Notes: generated by a model not told the origin, from the sequence alone. A stretch of 64,000 nt of DNA from Tritrichomonas musculus (GCA_039105265.1 JAPFFF010000023.1:682001-746000); one strand, 5' to 3'. Counted from the stretch's first letter, positions 33,919 through 45,045 are shown. Translations and numbers: made by a program.

Positions 33919-36900
33919 ATGATTGGAGGAGGAATGGATCCCTCAATGTCCGTAATGTCTAAATCGGCATCAGAAGCCGCTTCTACAGTAGCAGGAAATT
34001 CGTTATCTCGAGGTTTTGTTTCAAGTAATATTGATCCTCTTTTTGATAAAATGACTCAATCTATTCACCTTCCCTCATGGCTTTATTACTTTTTCCTTAT
34101 AGTTATGTTCATTCAACTATTGTACATTTCAACTTGGCCCTCGCATACCGATTTATGGGGCTCTAATAACATATCCGAAAATTTCATTAAATACTTTACT
34201 TATATTGCTAATTATTCACCAGGATTTGACACGGGAAATGATTCGATGATTAGCTTCTTGATTCATACCATATTATTTGTTTTAGTCTTAGGTGGATTTG
34301 TATTTCAATTATTGCTTTTCCGCAGATATAGAAGATTCAACAAAAAGTCATTATATATAATTAGAGTTCTCACAGAACTTATACCATTGATTTTAATTAT
34401 CCCATTAGCTAATGATGCATCAACCACATTTGTTAAATTAACAGTTGCTAAAGAGACCAATACTTTCAACATTGTTGTTTTTGTTGTCGCATTAATCGAA
34501 TACATTGTTGCCGCTTCCTTTTTCTACTACTTTTCATCATTATTTGGATCTTCCGCATATTTCTCTCTTTCACCTTTTACAGCTTTTGACCATTCAATTT
34601 ATGTTACTCTCTGCACCCTATCCTCAGTATTCAAACTCTTATCCAAATGCTTTGAATTTTTCCCTCAATGGGCTGAAGATGCAGTTATTCTAGTTCATTT
34701 AGTATTCATGGTTATTATGATTATTGAATTAACCCGAGGACCTTTCTTAAAGATTTCCAGTAACATTTTCTTTATGGGAACATGCTTAGCATGTTCTGGT
34801 AATGATTTACTTCGTTTTGTTACCGACTTTTTCAAAGATGCAAACGGCCTTATTGCTTTTATTGTCTTTTTAGTATTCATAGTCTTAGGTTTTGTTGCTA
34901 GCGCCATTTTCTACAATGTACAAGCCAAATACATGAAAAAACACTTCTACTTTGAATCAATAGCAGATCAAAAGAACGGAGTTCCTTCCGATGACGAACG
35001 TTTAGAGCGTCTTTTGTATCTCAAGCTAGATCAAAGCGAAAGGAAAGCCTTATTTTACTTTGACTATGTTATTCAGCACCACATTGTTGCTTATTTGGAC
35101 TTTTTCATTATAAAGTTCATCACCCAGCACCACCACTCAATCAACACCTTATGCCATTGCATCCGCGTCCTTGTTTGCTTACCGAGCAACAACAGAAACA
35201 TGAACTTATTGTACATGGAAGCCGTTAAACGTCGTGATATGAACTTTTATCAACGTTTCTTGTTGTCACAAGTTCAAAAGATCAAATTATTACGACAATC
35301 AGCTTCCTCTACACAGACGGGTGAAAGAATAAAAGATTTGAAGAACCAAACTAAAGAATTACAGCATTCAATGAAGAACTTTTGGCAAATGCCAGCACCT
35401 GACATTGGCTTCTTAATTTCAACTTCCGCTCATTTGAAGAAGACGAAATCTTTATGGGAAGAATCCTTACAAGAGTTCCCTAACTCTATTCAATATATTG
35501 AAGAAAGTATCGTCTTCTTGATCGAGTGTAATTGCGACTTCGTCTCTGCTATTAAAAGTCGTAATAAAATCGATTTAATTGAAGCTGGTAAAAACTTTAA
35601 TGTCGACATGTGCTTCAGACAGTTCGCTAGAACTTTCCCTGAATATTTGAAGCAAAACATTATCGATTTGAAAGGAAACTTCATTTATAATCAAAAAGCT
35701 CAAAAGACAAGTGGTAACCAATCTACGTCTAGCAACAATAGTAACAGCAGCAGTAAAAACTTCTCTTCTTCTTCTTCAAGCTCTTCAATGTCCGAATTAG
35801 AAGTCGCTGTCGAAGAAGGAATCGGAAAAGTTTTGATTAACCAATCTAGAATTCGTCTTGCTTTACAAAGGGCAACTGAAACTAGAAAAGCTAACCGTTA
35901 TTTCACTTTCTTAGTTTCTACACTTTTCTTGTTGGTTGCTGGTTTGGTTTTGTCAATTGTTGTCTATGCCAAGTTCAGCACTTACTTCAATGGAAGACTT
36001 TCTATTTCTGAAAGAATTTCATTAATTAACCAGGCTCGTCTTTACCTGTTTGAAACGACGCTGATGATCATTTATCACTGGGGAAATCGAACTAATGCAA
36101 CTCAAATTGACGTGATTCGTGAACAAGTAATTGCGGATGATAAAAAAGCAAAGATGGATATTGATGACTTCATGAATACTAGTACGACTTATTCTGAACG
36201 TGCTGCCGTTTACGGAAAGATATTGAAGGACAAGTATCATGAATTCTTGTCAGACGTTGCCGAGCAATCTCGTCTAGGTGTCGACATGTACAAGTACACA
36301 GCACCACTCTTCGAAGAAACGTCCAATATTAGCTTCACCGACTACGGCATAGTGTTCGATAACACAAATATATCGTACAACTTGAAGACGGTTTTGACAT
36401 ACATGAGCTTCCTTTGCTCTGTTCTGATGGGCGAAGAAAACATGACAAATCTGGAGCAGTTCTATAATAGTTCGAGGTACTTTGGTACACTTATTTCAAC
36501 TATTCAAAGTGCAACTACTCCGTTTGATACGATTACGGATACTCTTAAAGCGATGTCATCAGATGAAGCAGATGATTCAAGAAAGATGCTCAGGATACTG
36601 TCAATTGTGTTAGTTGTTGCCTATGGCGTGATAAGTATTGTGCTGACTGTTCTGATGGGCGTTCTTTACATCAAGGAAATCAATAAGTTTGCGCAGATGC
36701 TTTTGAATCTTCCACCAAATGTAAAGAATGATTCACTGCTGCCAATCAGAAAAGTCACTGGACAGAACAGTAACTCTGATGACAACACGATTGATGCACA
36801 TTCTTCGTCAGGCAACAAGGGAATGACATCCATCATTCTCTTGGTGCTGATATCAGTCATGTACATTGCAAATGCAATTGTCGTTTACTTCCAAATAGAC

Positions 36901-38730
36901 AATGTAAGCCACTACAACGATCAGTACAACTTCTTGAACAACTGGCAGGCAGACTCAAGAATTCGTAAGACATATGTGGCACAACTTTGTCTTTGGATCA
37001 GCCAAGCAATCATTGCATCTAATCCTTTAGTTAACATGTCAAACTTCACAAACTTGGAAATCATGCGAGGATTGATCGAACAGGACCTTCAAAATCTAGA
37101 TGATGCAACCAAAGAAATGCTTGAAGACAGTCCAGGCTATCCTTCTCCAATCGGTGTCAATGATAGAATTGATAAACTTACTCTTGGAGCATTCTGCGAG
37201 ATGAACAATGAGACCAACTCATTGCACGAACAGTATCGATGCGGTTCATTGCAGAACCAGCTTTCATTCTTTTTGAACATTGTCGATCAAGTTTTGGTCA
37301 AATTAGATCAATACAAAGGCATTATCACTGATGAAATTCCATCCCAGATCACTCACATCGCCAACTGCCACCTGATTCCATTATTGATGGACATTGACGA
37401 CACGTGGTCGGTTGTAGGTACCGATTTCAGGTCCGCCTTTTCGCTCAATCACATCATTTTCTTTGTCGTTGAGTTGGTCTTGGAATTCATTGCTCTCATC
37501 CTCAGCTACTACTTGATCAAAGTCCTCAACGACTCATACGATGTTGTTCTCACATTGCTCCGAAGAGTGAATCCAATCCAAGTGGCAGCCTCGCAAGAGC
37601 TGATCAACTACCTGCTCGACAAGTCAACGACGCAGAACTCGATGACAATGTCGACTTCACAAGCGATCATTTTCAACTCAACTGATGCAGTTCTTTTCCT
37701 CGGCACGAACGGAATTGTCGACATATTGAATCCGTCAGTTACGTCGATGTTTGGCTACACACCTGAGCAGTTATTAGGTCAATCTGTTTTGACCATTTTC
37801 GATGAAGAAACGAAGTCAAAGAGCCAAATAGAAAACCAGATTCAATTAATGAATAACCACCAAAGTGCAATGACTTATGAAGACCACACAATTTGCATCT
37901 CTGATCGTGATGAAAAAGTGCCATGCAGCATCACAATTATCGGCATCACCAATGAAAGTAATGAAATACAAAGTTTCGTCATCATTTTACGTGACGAGTC
38001 CGAATTGATTGCACAACAAAAAGAAGCAGAAGAAGCCAAGAAGACCTCCGAAGAGTTACTTTATCAAATCTTGCCACGAAGCATTGTTGTACGTTTAAAT
38101 CAAGGAGAAAAAGACATTTCATTCACCGTTCCAAGCGCGACAATCATGTTCATCGATATCGTCAAGTTCAGCGATTATGCAGCATCATTGACACCACAAG
38201 AAATCATGGGCAACTTGTCCTTGATTTTCGCCGGTTTTGACGAAAGCATCACCCAATATGAAATGTTAACTAAAATCAAATTAATCGGTGACGTTTACAT
38301 GTGCGCTGGCGGTTTGTTTACACCAGATGAACAGCCAGTGACTCATGCCGAACAAATGACAAAGTTCGGACTCGAATGCCTTCAAGTTCTCGAAGATTCA
38401 AACGTCAAATTGAATGCAATGCTTAACGTACGTATCGGAATTAATACCGGCGGCCCTCTCATTGCTGGCGTTCTCGGTACCGACAAGCCTACTTTCGATA
38501 TCATCGGTGACCCAATTAACATCGCTTCAAGATTGCAGTCAACCGACGTGCCGGGAAGAATCCAGATCTCTCAAAATACTTACGATTTGATTAATCAATT
38601 GGACTTCTTGATCGAGTCAAGAGGAGAGGTCTTCTTGAAAGGTAAAGGTAAACAACAGGCATACTTGGTGTCTGCTTCAAAGCCTTTCAATGTCAGCTCT
38701 TCAAATCCTGAAGGAAAGACAACAGAATAA
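33919..38730 (+). CDS. Large multi-membrane PAS-adenylyl cyclase
   Basis: A 1603-residue membrane protein ending in a class III cyclase that makes cAMP. About ten hydrophobic segments occur (first at about 53-75; others near 660, 895, 975 and 1180). A Ser/Asn-rich linker lies at about 595-630, a PAS-like domain at about 1248-1360 (AVLFLGTNGIVDILNPS) and the catalytic domain at about 1400-1590. Metal-binding Asp residues are in MFIDIVKFSD and LIGDVYM. The base-selecting residues are Lys (KIKLIGD) and Asp (TFDIIGD), the adenylyl pattern and not the guanylyl Glu/Cys pair; NIASR supplies the transition-state Asn and Arg. With one catalytic domain it should act as a homodimer. Trichomonads have a large family of this design; the long membrane part may sense external cues. 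No TCATTT initiator is seen right before the ATG. Confidence 0.95.
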   Translation: MIGGGMDPSMSVMSKSASEAASTVAGNSLSRGFVSSNIDPLFDKMTQSIHLPSWLYYFFLIVMFIQLLYISTWPSHTDLWGSNNISENFIKYFTYIANYSPGFDTGNDSMISFLIHTILFVLVLGGFVFQLLLFRRYRRFNKKSLYIIRVLTELIPLILIIPLANDASTTFVKLTVAKETNTFNIVVFVVALIEYIVAASFFYYFSSLFGSSAYFSLSPFTAFDHSIYVTLCTLSSVFKLLSKCFEFFPQWAEDAVILVHLVFMVIMIIELTRGPFLKISSNIFFMGTCLACSGNDLLRFVTDFFKDANGLIAFIVFLVFIVLGFVASAIFYNVQAKYMKKHFYFESIADQKNGVPSDDERLERLLYLKLDQSERKALFYFDYVIQHHIVAYLDFFIIKFITQHHHSINTLCHCIRVLVCLPSNNRNMNLLYMEAVKRRDMNFYQRFLLSQVQKIKLLRQSASSTQTGERIKDLKNQTKELQHSMKNFWQMPAPDIGFLISTSAHLKKTKSLWEESLQEFPNSIQYIEESIVFLIECNCDFVSAIKSRNKIDLIEAGKNFNVDMCFRQFARTFPEYLKQNIIDLKGNFIYNQKAQKTSGNQSTSSNNSNSSSKNFSSSSSSSSMSELEVAVEEGIGKVLINQSRIRLALQRATETRKANRYFTFLVSTLFLLVAGLVLSIVVYAKFSTYFNGRLSISERISLINQARLYLFETTLMIIYHWGNRTNATQIDVIREQVIADDKKAKMDIDDFMNTSTTYSERAAVYGKILKDKYHEFLSDVAEQSRLGVDMYKYTAPLFEETSNISFTDYGIVFDNTNISYNLKTVLTYMSFLCSVLMGEENMTNLEQFYNSSRYFGTLISTIQSATTPFDTITDTLKAMSSDEADDSRKMLRILSIVLVVAYGVISIVLTVLMGVLYIKEINKFAQMLLNLPPNVKNDSLLPIRKVTGQNSNSDDNTIDAHSSSGNKGMTSIILLVLISVMYIANAIVVYFQIDNVSHYNDQYNFLNNWQADSRIRKTYVAQLCLWISQAIIASNPLVNMSNFTNLEIMRGLIEQDLQNLDDATKEMLEDSPGYPSPIGVNDRIDKLTLGAFCEMNNETNSLHEQYRCGSLQNQLSFFLNIVDQVLVKLDQYKGIITDEIPSQITHIANCHLIPLLMDIDDTWSVVGTDFRSAFSLNHIIFFVVELVLEFIALILSYYLIKVLNDSYDVVLTLLRRVNPIQVAASQELINYLLDKSTTQNSMTMSTSQAIIFNSTDAVLFLGTNGIVDILNPSVTSMFGYTPEQLLGQSVLTIFDEETKSKSQIENQIQLMNNHQSAMTYEDHTICISDRDEKVPCSITIIGITNESNEIQSFVIILRDESELIAQQKEAEEAKKTSEELLYQILPRSIVVRLNQGEKDISFTVPSATIMFIDIVKFSDYAASLTPQEIMGNLSLIFAGFDESITQYEMLTKIKLIGDVYMCAGGLFTPDEQPVTHAEQMTKFGLECLQVLEDSNVKLNAMLNVRIGINTGGPLIAGVLGTDKPTFDIIGDPINIASRLQSTDVPGRIQISQNTYDLINQLDFLIESRGEVFLKGKGKQQAYLVSASKPFNVSSSNPEGKTTE

Positions 38731-39411
38731 TTTTATTGAATTTTTTTTTATAATATTAATATTGTGTAATTTTAAGCGTTTGAATTTATTTTTTTTTTTG
38801 TTCAAATCGTGAATTTTTACTCATAATATTTTAATCATTTTAGGTTAATTAAACTTTTAATGCCTTTGAATTCTGTCTTTTTGTCTTTTTTTTTTTTTTT
38901 TTTTTTAATGATTGAGTGTTATGGTTTCGACTTTGCAGTTTTGTCTATGGAAATTGATATGTTTTTTTTTTTTGTGTATGACGATATCTTACTTTGAATT
39001 TGCATATTCTTTTTAAAACTATTGCTTGATTTATTCTTATTATATATTTTTTAATTAAATATCTATTTTTAATGTGATATCTATTTGTTTTTTAATTTAT
39101 TTTTGTTTAATATATGACAAATATATACAAATACATCATTAAAATCATATTATTTTAAAATATGATATCTAAGAAGAGATTAAATCCAAATAAACATAGG
39201 ATTATTAAATAGAAAACTTAATTTTAAATATATACATCTGGTAATATTATAATTTCAAAGAAAATTAATTAAAGAGCAATCATTTTCTTTTTTTATATAC
39301 TTCATAATTATTCAATAGTTTACATGTATTAAATTGTATAGAAGTGATATGATGAATAGAATTTAGATTTTTAAAATCTTTTTTTGAGAGAAATTGTGTT
39401 GCATTTAATCT
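38731..39411. other. AT-rich intergenic stretch with poly-T tracts
   Basis: 3' flank of the cyclase and 5' flank of the PDI-like gene. Nothing recognised. Confidence 0.6.
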
Positions 39412-39417
39412 TCATTT
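39412..39417 (+). promoter_or_regulatory. Initiator of the PDI-like gene
   Basis: TCATTT with A+1 at 39414, only five bases before the ATG. Confidence 0.55.
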
Positions 39418-39418
39418 T

Positions 39419-40741
39419 ATGATATTATTTCTCTTTCTCTCCCAGCTTGCTTATCAAAAGGTTCCTATTTTATCAGGACCTGAATTAAAAAGTTTTCTCC
39501 AAAATAGCCATCGTGCTGTTGTTTTCTTTTTAGCAGGAGTCTTACATGTTGAAGAAAATGGATATGACATTTTGCAATTTAAAAGCAAAATCGATATAAT
39601 AGAGTCAACAAAAGAAGAAGGCCTTGCATATAATTGTTCAGCTTTTCCTTGTATAATTCCTTTTGCTGATGGTATTTCATTAAATAGTGCTGAAGTTGAT
39701 CAACCTGCTTCTTTTTCTGAATGGCTTCGATACATCATATCTATCGATACAATTCAAATTAATAACTCCCAACAAGCCGATACTCTACTTCAAGGCAATG
39801 GATCGTTCATATTCGCTGTAGATTATTACTCTAGACCTGTTACTGCTCCATATGGAAGAACTGTTTACCTTATTCCTTCTATCCTTCTTCATGGAACTGT
39901 ATCAAAAGGTATATACAACTATGATACTGCTTTACATACATTTACACCGATTATTTATGAAAAACCAGAAATTTACGAACCAGAATATATTAACTTTAAC
40001 ACAGAATTTATAGCAGGTTATATGGTACCGAAATACGACATTGGCGATGGACTTCGCCATTCCATCCTTACAGATTTGTCTCGAAAACTTCATCGAAATA
40101 TTACGTTTACAATGCTATCAGGACCTGCATCAAAACTATTTAAACGAAATGGCCGCCTTGAGCTATATAAGCCACCTTACTTTTTCATTTTTGATCTCAA
40201 AGAACGTGGAAAGAAAAGATGGATTGTTAGAGGCCCAGAAATGATCAATTCTACATATTTGTACTCATTTATCAAACGTGTGCGTAAAGGAAAAATTCCT
40301 CCAACAGTAATTAGCGAGCCAGATCCTCATGAATCTTCGATCGTCCTCTATCGTCATTTAATGGCTTCAAACTTCAAAAAAGACATCATTGATGACAACA
40401 CAAAGGATTCAGTGGTTTTGTTCATCACTCCTTGGGCCAGAAGGTGCCCTAAATACCAATTCGTTTTTAGAAGAGTTGCATCACTATTAAAAGATACCCA
40501 AGTTCGCGTTTATTGGTTTGATGCATCACAAAATGATATTCCAAGCTATGTACCTGAATTTTGTGGCTTCCCTGCTGTTTTTATGTGGCCTGCAAATCAA
40601 AAAAATGCTGAACCTGTTTTGTATACCGGAAAAGGAAAGATTCAAGATGCTTTGAGCTTTATTCTTGAACATACTTCAAAGAAGTTTGCTGTTCCTGATA
40701 AAGAACATATCGAAACAAGATTGATTGAAGATAATCTGTAG
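39419..40741 (+). CDS. PDI-like thioredoxin-fold protein with altered active site
   Basis: A 440-residue protein with a short hydrophobic start (MILFLFLSQLAYQ) that looks like a signal peptide, so it probably enters the ER. The best thioredoxin-like domain is C-terminal (about 325-420): VVLFITPWARRCPKY is where WCxxC is expected, and GFPAVFMWP carries the cis-proline. The first active-site Cys is Ala (ARRC), so disulfide exchange is unlikely; a chaperone or binding role is more plausible. Earlier segments look like degenerate thioredoxin folds (VVFFLAGV near 35). The C terminus EDNL is not a clear KDEL-type signal. Confidence 0.75.
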   Translation: MILFLFLSQLAYQKVPILSGPELKSFLQNSHRAVVFFLAGVLHVEENGYDILQFKSKIDIIESTKEEGLAYNCSAFPCIIPFADGISLNSAEVDQPASFSEWLRYIISIDTIQINNSQQADTLLQGNGSFIFAVDYYSRPVTAPYGRTVYLIPSILLHGTVSKGIYNYDTALHTFTPIIYEKPEIYEPEYINFNTEFIAGYMVPKYDIGDGLRHSILTDLSRKLHRNITFTMLSGPASKLFKRNGRLELYKPPYFFIFDLKERGKKRWIVRGPEMINSTYLYSFIKRVRKGKIPPTVISEPDPHESSIVLYRHLMASNFKKDIIDDNTKDSVVLFITPWARRCPKYQFVFRRVASLLKDTQVRVYWFDASQNDIPSYVPEFCGFPAVFMWPANQKNAEPVLYTGKGKIQDALSFILEHTSKKFAVPDKEHIETRLIEDNL

Positions 40742-41112
40742 ATATCAAAATAAACACAACATAATTTTTTTATTGCTTGGACTCTTTGAACAAAAACTAG
40801 TTTTAAATTCAACAGCAACAAAATAAATTTGAATAAAACAGTATATCTTAATAGACTTTTTCAATTTTTTCATGCTTCTCAATAATTAAATAATATTCGG
40901 TAATAATAGTTTAGAAAACGTTTCAGCTTTCATTGATTTTTATTAACAATATTAATAATCTATAATTCAATATACATAACAAAATTAATTGATTCTTGAT
41001 GTATTAATGCCTAACATATTTTGTTAAAGATTGGCACTTGATCAAATTACAATCTATATTCAAAAATTTTAAGAATAAAAAAAAATAAATTACCAAAATG
41101 AAACTTAATACT
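40742..41112. other. AT-rich intergenic stretch between converging genes
   Basis: No gene or repeat recognised. Confidence 0.6.
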
Positions 41113-41703
41113 TCATGATTTTGGTAATTTGGCTTTTTTGATAACTTCTGCCATTTGCTTAAGATAATCCTGAAATTGCTTGGTCTCTAATTCTATATCT
41201 GCTCTTAATGATTCAATTTCGCGTTTCATCTCAACAACTTCAGATTTCAACACTTTTGCCTCATCAAGCTTTGTTAAATGATATAAATCTGGAACAGATG
41301 AAGAACATCGTATCATTTTTCGTTGAATTCCATTAATTTGTTGTGTTTTAAGTGTAATATCAGAAGCAAGTTTGTTGGCTGCTAATTGAAGTTCAGAAAG
41401 ATCTTTATTTGTTATACCTCCTTCAGTTGAATTAAGTCTACAGACATGAATTTCTAATATATGTAAAATTTCAAGTAATGTAAAATTTTTGCCAACATAA
41501 AACTGACATACATTGGTAATATCTTTTTCATTCTGCGAGATACGAGGGAAAATTTGGAGACTGTTTGCATTATATTTAATGATAAATTTATCGTTCGAAT
41601 TTTGATTAAAGATAATTGAGAAAGTATAATTATCTAATCTAGCTAGGTCAGGATATTGTTCTATTGCAGTGACATATTGATTATCGATCGTAGAATATGC
41701 CAT
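41113..41703 (-). CDS. Hypothetical coiled-coil protein
   Basis: 196 residues from the first ATG (MAYSTIDNQYV); the frame is open a little further upstream but only from a TTG. Residues 1 to about 100 look globular, and about 105-190 are heptad-like and charged (LSELQLAANKLAS, then EVVEMKREIESLRADIEL). I do not recognise a family. The size and shape recall small structural or tethering subunits, but that is only an impression. Confidence 0.65.
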   Translation of the reverse strand: MAYSTIDNQYVTAIEQYPDLARLDNYTFSIIFNQNSNDKFIIKYNANSLQIFPRISQNEKDITNVCQFYVGKNFTLLEILHILEIHVCRLNSTEGGITNKDLSELQLAANKLASDITLKTQQINGIQRKMIRCSSSVPDLYHLTKLDEAKVLKSEVVEMKREIESLRADIELETKQFQDYLKQMAEVIKKAKLPKS

Positions 41704-42289
41704 TGAACAAAATAAATATACATTCAAAAAGTTTTCAAAAAATTAATTAAATAAATATTAAATATCTTATTGAAAAAATGACAAACTAACAATAAATTAT
41801 ATATTTTATAATTTAATATAAACAAAGTACCCAAATAAATATTTTTTAAGCTTTTTTTCAAAATTTGTACAAAATTAATCGATAGTCGAAAATGTTGTGA
41901 TGTAAATCGATTCCTAAAGTCCACAAAAAAACACAAAGGCTTATCATTTGCAAATCCGACTTAAAAACTTGTGGCAACAAGACCTTGTAATGAATGCACA
42001 GCTAATAAAATTCTTGAGAAATATTATAAATTGATATTTTATTCTGGTGTATATTGATAATAATATTTGTTTTTATAACTCATTCGCCATTTTGAATGAT
42101 GATTGAAATCAAAGAGTCATTTTTTCATACTTTTATTCTTACATTATTCAGAAAAACAACAACAACAGATGTGATAACAAACAATGAAATATAGAAAAGT
42201 ACTTACGGAAATTAAAATAAGCTTTTTTAAAAAACCTACATAGATGCGATTTATCTAAACATATAGATACAAAAATAAATAAACAGGAA
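41704..42289. other. AT-rich intergenic stretch
   Basis: Between the divergent coiled-coil gene and tRNA-Gly. Nothing recognised. Confidence 0.5.
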
Positions 42290-42360
42290 GCATCGCTGGT
42301 CTAATGGTAGAATTTCACCTTGCCAAGGTGGGGGTCCGGGTCCGATTCCCGGGCGATGCA
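42290..42360 (+). tRNA. tRNA-Gly (anticodon GCC)
   Basis: A 71-nt tRNA. The acceptor GCATCGC pairs with GCGATGC, the anticodon stem is TCACC with GGTGG, the anticodon GCC is at 42322-42324, the T loop is TCCGATT and the discriminator is A. A run of nine T follows at once for Pol III termination. The next gene starts 74 bases downstream. Confidence 0.96.
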
Positions 42361-42422
42361 TTTTTTTTTCTTTTTTGAAATTTTATAATTTTCCCAAAAA
42401 CCAATAGCTCTTCAGTTCAAAA

Positions 42423-42428
42423 TCATAT
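42423..42428 (+). promoter_or_regulatory. Candidate initiator of the 825-residue protein
   Basis: TCATAT with A+1 at 42425, ten bases before the ATG. Confidence 0.45.
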
Positions 42429-42434
42429 AATATC

Positions 42435-44912
42435 ATGGAGAGCCCACAAACAAAAAATCAAAATCCTGAAGAAACGAAAAATAATAATAACGATCAATCA
42501 CAATCCACTTCAAAACCATTACCATCCAAAGAACCACACCGCCATTCCACTTTAAACAAAGCAATTTTAACTTTTCAACTCGAAAATGTAATTATTAAGC
42601 TACCATATCTAACATCATTTATAGTTAATTTACATATTGATGATTCCAAACTCATTTTTTCACCTAAAGCTACCGAAGAAACAAACAAATTTTATATAGG
42701 ATATAAAACACAAAAGATTGTTACCGCAAGAATTAACAATTCACACTCCCGTGCCAAAGCTCGAAATATAAATATCTCCATTTCAGTTTTCAACAAAGAC
42801 AAGCAAAAAATAGGAGCAGGACAAATTGATATTCATCCAGGCTCATTTTATGGCGAAGAGAAACTTAAGCTCCGTCCGATATTGATCGATTTAGGCAAGA
42901 TTGAGCCTTGCCCACTTTTTTTCTTTGGTTTACAATTAAACGATATCCCAGAGGAGCCAACTGAAAATTCAGAAGGCATTGAAAAAGCTAAAGATATTGA
43001 AATACAGAACTTTGAACCGCCAGCGACACTCATCTCGACCAGGCAGAGAAAGGCACGACGCGGCAGCGACGTTGACTTGATGACAGATGCTGAAAAATCT
43101 AACCGCCAAGCAGAAATTGAATCCAAAAATGGCCAGCCAAATGAGAACAACGAACTGACTGAAAAAGTGAACGAAAATGAAGACGATGACGAAGAATTTC
43201 TCGTAATCAACAATCCTGAGCTGATTGAAATGATTGAAGAAGAGAAAAGACGCAAAATTGAAGAAGAAAACGAAAAGAAGAGGCAAGAAGAAGAGAGAAG
43301 AAAACAAGAAGAAGAAAGAAAAAGAAAAGAAGAAGAAAGAAAAAGAAAAGAAGAAGAAAGAAAAAGAAAAGAAGAAGAGAGGAAAAGACAGGAGGAATTG
43401 AAAAAGTTGAAGGAAGAGGAGGAGAGAAGGAGGAGGGCTGAATTGAAGAGGAAGGCTGAAGAGGACAAAAAGATGAAACTCGAGGATTTGATGCAGAGAA
43501 GTTCTTCATCGACAGCCAAGTCGAGGCGGAGCAGGCTGAAGGACAAGAAGGTCCTCGTTGACTCTTTGGATAAAAACGCGAAACTTTTTAAAAAGGCAAT
43601 CAAAATCATCACTTCACCTCACATTCCAACAAGTGAGACAAACTTTTCTTTGATTGCTTTGAATGGTAAATTTAAACGGTCGTTTAGCACAACACCGAAA
43701 AAAGTGACAAAACCGCCACTTTTTTGCCCACTGAAAATCACGTTCAATCTATCGTTCTGCTACTCGTACCTGTGCCCAACCGACGGGCAAGGCAACCCAG
43801 TTGAGGGTGCCCCTTTTGACGATAGAAATGTTGCCATTGACAGATTGGTTGCTAACAAAAAGTGGAGGAAGTCAGCATTCAATTCAATTGGAGTGAAGTC
43901 AAAGTCAACTGATGAAGTGATCCACTGTGACAAGGAAATTGAGAGGAGGAAGGCATTTGCCCAAATATTGGACAGTTTTGACCATAGAAAAAGTGAAATA
44001 AACGGTTATGATGAAAATGAGGTGAAAAATATGGTTACAAAGTTGATTAGTGAAGCAAGCCAAGAGAAGCCGTCGAAGGACGGCAGCATCACGCCACTGG
44101 CCGCACTGGCACACAGCGCATGCAGAGACACTCATAACAGAAGGTCAACGTCCAAGCTCGGCTCTACTGGCAGCAATGAAAATTTCAGTGCCAACTCGCG
44201 CAGTAATTCAAACACAGCGAGCCACAGCAAGTCCAGCACCGGAGAAAGCAGAAACAACGACAACGACAGCACAGGCAGCGACACTACAAGTCAAACAGCG
44301 GGCCACAGAGATTCACTGAAAACTGACAGAAACGATAGAACAGAAAAATCTAATTCAAAAAGTGAAACATCCAATTCAATAGCAAGTAACCCAAAAATTG
44401 ATACAACCGACAGCAACGATAGAACCGACAGACATGGAGGCAGTACTGAAAAAGTGGCTAGCTCACGCGCGGCCGGCTTGTCGTCTGGATGCCCGCAGCA
44501 GCCAGATTTGGCGGGCATTTCTGGTTTTGGCACTTTTTTATGCGATTCCTTTGTGAGCAGCAGCTACAACTCGTACAGGAACGACGCGACGAGGCAGGCG
44601 ATGCAGCTCCTCACTGCAGATGGCGACGGTGATGTCAACTCATCGTCGTCTATCGTTCAGATGAATGATTTCATGATTGACGAGATATGCGCAAAACAGG
44701 GCGATGTTGACAATGACGAGTTTGGAAACTTCAGGACCAGGTACGAAAGGTTACAGAGGCAGTCAAAGATCAGATTTATTCTCATGAAGCTGAGAAGATA
44801 TAATTCTCAAAATAGGCCGAAAAAACTTGAGACAGAAAATTTGATTTTTTATGAATGGAAAAATCAGGTATCTAGCGATGATGATTTATATGAATATTCT
44901 GATTATGAATAA
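42435..44912 (+). CDS. Hypothetical charged protein with possible C2-like N terminus and coiled coil
   Basis: An 825-residue protein. Residues about 40-175 form a beta-rich region that could be an N-terminal C2-type domain (ILTFQLENVIIKLP, NNSHSRAKARNINISISVF). Residues about 263-350 are a highly charged helix of E/K/R with tandem KRKEEER units, coded by repeats near 43315-43385. A second beta-like stretch follows (ITFNLSFCYSYLCP, about 440), then a long Ser/Asn/Thr-rich disordered region (about 560-690) and a short ordered tail. The 3' half is much richer in G+C than the start. Function is not recognised; a membrane or cytoskeleton scaffold is possible. Confidence 0.75.
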   Translation: MESPQTKNQNPEETKNNNNDQSQSTSKPLPSKEPHRHSTLNKAILTFQLENVIIKLPYLTSFIVNLHIDDSKLIFSPKATEETNKFYIGYKTQKIVTARINNSHSRAKARNINISISVFNKDKQKIGAGQIDIHPGSFYGEEKLKLRPILIDLGKIEPCPLFFFGLQLNDIPEEPTENSEGIEKAKDIEIQNFEPPATLISTRQRKARRGSDVDLMTDAEKSNRQAEIESKNGQPNENNELTEKVNENEDDDEEFLVINNPELIEMIEEEKRRKIEEENEKKRQEEERRKQEEERKRKEEERKRKEEERKRKEEERKRQEELKKLKEEEERRRRAELKRKAEEDKKMKLEDLMQRSSSSTAKSRRSRLKDKKVLVDSLDKNAKLFKKAIKIITSPHIPTSETNFSLIALNGKFKRSFSTTPKKVTKPPLFCPLKITFNLSFCYSYLCPTDGQGNPVEGAPFDDRNVAIDRLVANKKWRKSAFNSIGVKSKSTDEVIHCDKEIERRKAFAQILDSFDHRKSEINGYDENEVKNMVTKLISEASQEKPSKDGSITPLAALAHSACRDTHNRRSTSKLGSTGSNENFSANSRSNSNTASHSKSSTGESRNNDNDSTGSDTTSQTAGHRDSLKTDRNDRTEKSNSKSETSNSIASNPKIDTTDSNDRTDRHGGSTEKVASSRAAGLSSGCPQQPDLAGISGFGTFLCDSFVSSSYNSYRNDATRQAMQLLTADGDGDVNSSSSIVQMNDFMIDEICAKQGDVDNDEFGNFRTRYERLQRQSKIRFILMKLRRYNSQNRPKKLETENLIFYEWKNQVSSDDDLYEYSDYE

Positions 44913-45045
44913 AATTTTATGTGAAATTATAAATCATTTTTTATTGATCGTAAAGGTAATTTTTTTAAGGAAAACCGATTATTTTTTTTTTTTTACTCTT
45001 TCAATTTTTCAAAAGTTCGGTGAAAATCAATTGAATTTTTAATTT

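Noticed and set aside
33919-38730. Guanylyl cyclase
   Set aside because: Base-selecting residues are Lys and Asp, the adenylyl pattern.
39419-40741. Calling this an active protein disulfide isomerase
   Set aside because: The CxxC is ARRC, so oxidoreductase activity is not supported.
42848-43612. Ser/Leu-rich 254-codon frame on the minus strand
   Set aside because: Antisense of the charged coiled coil of the 825-residue protein.
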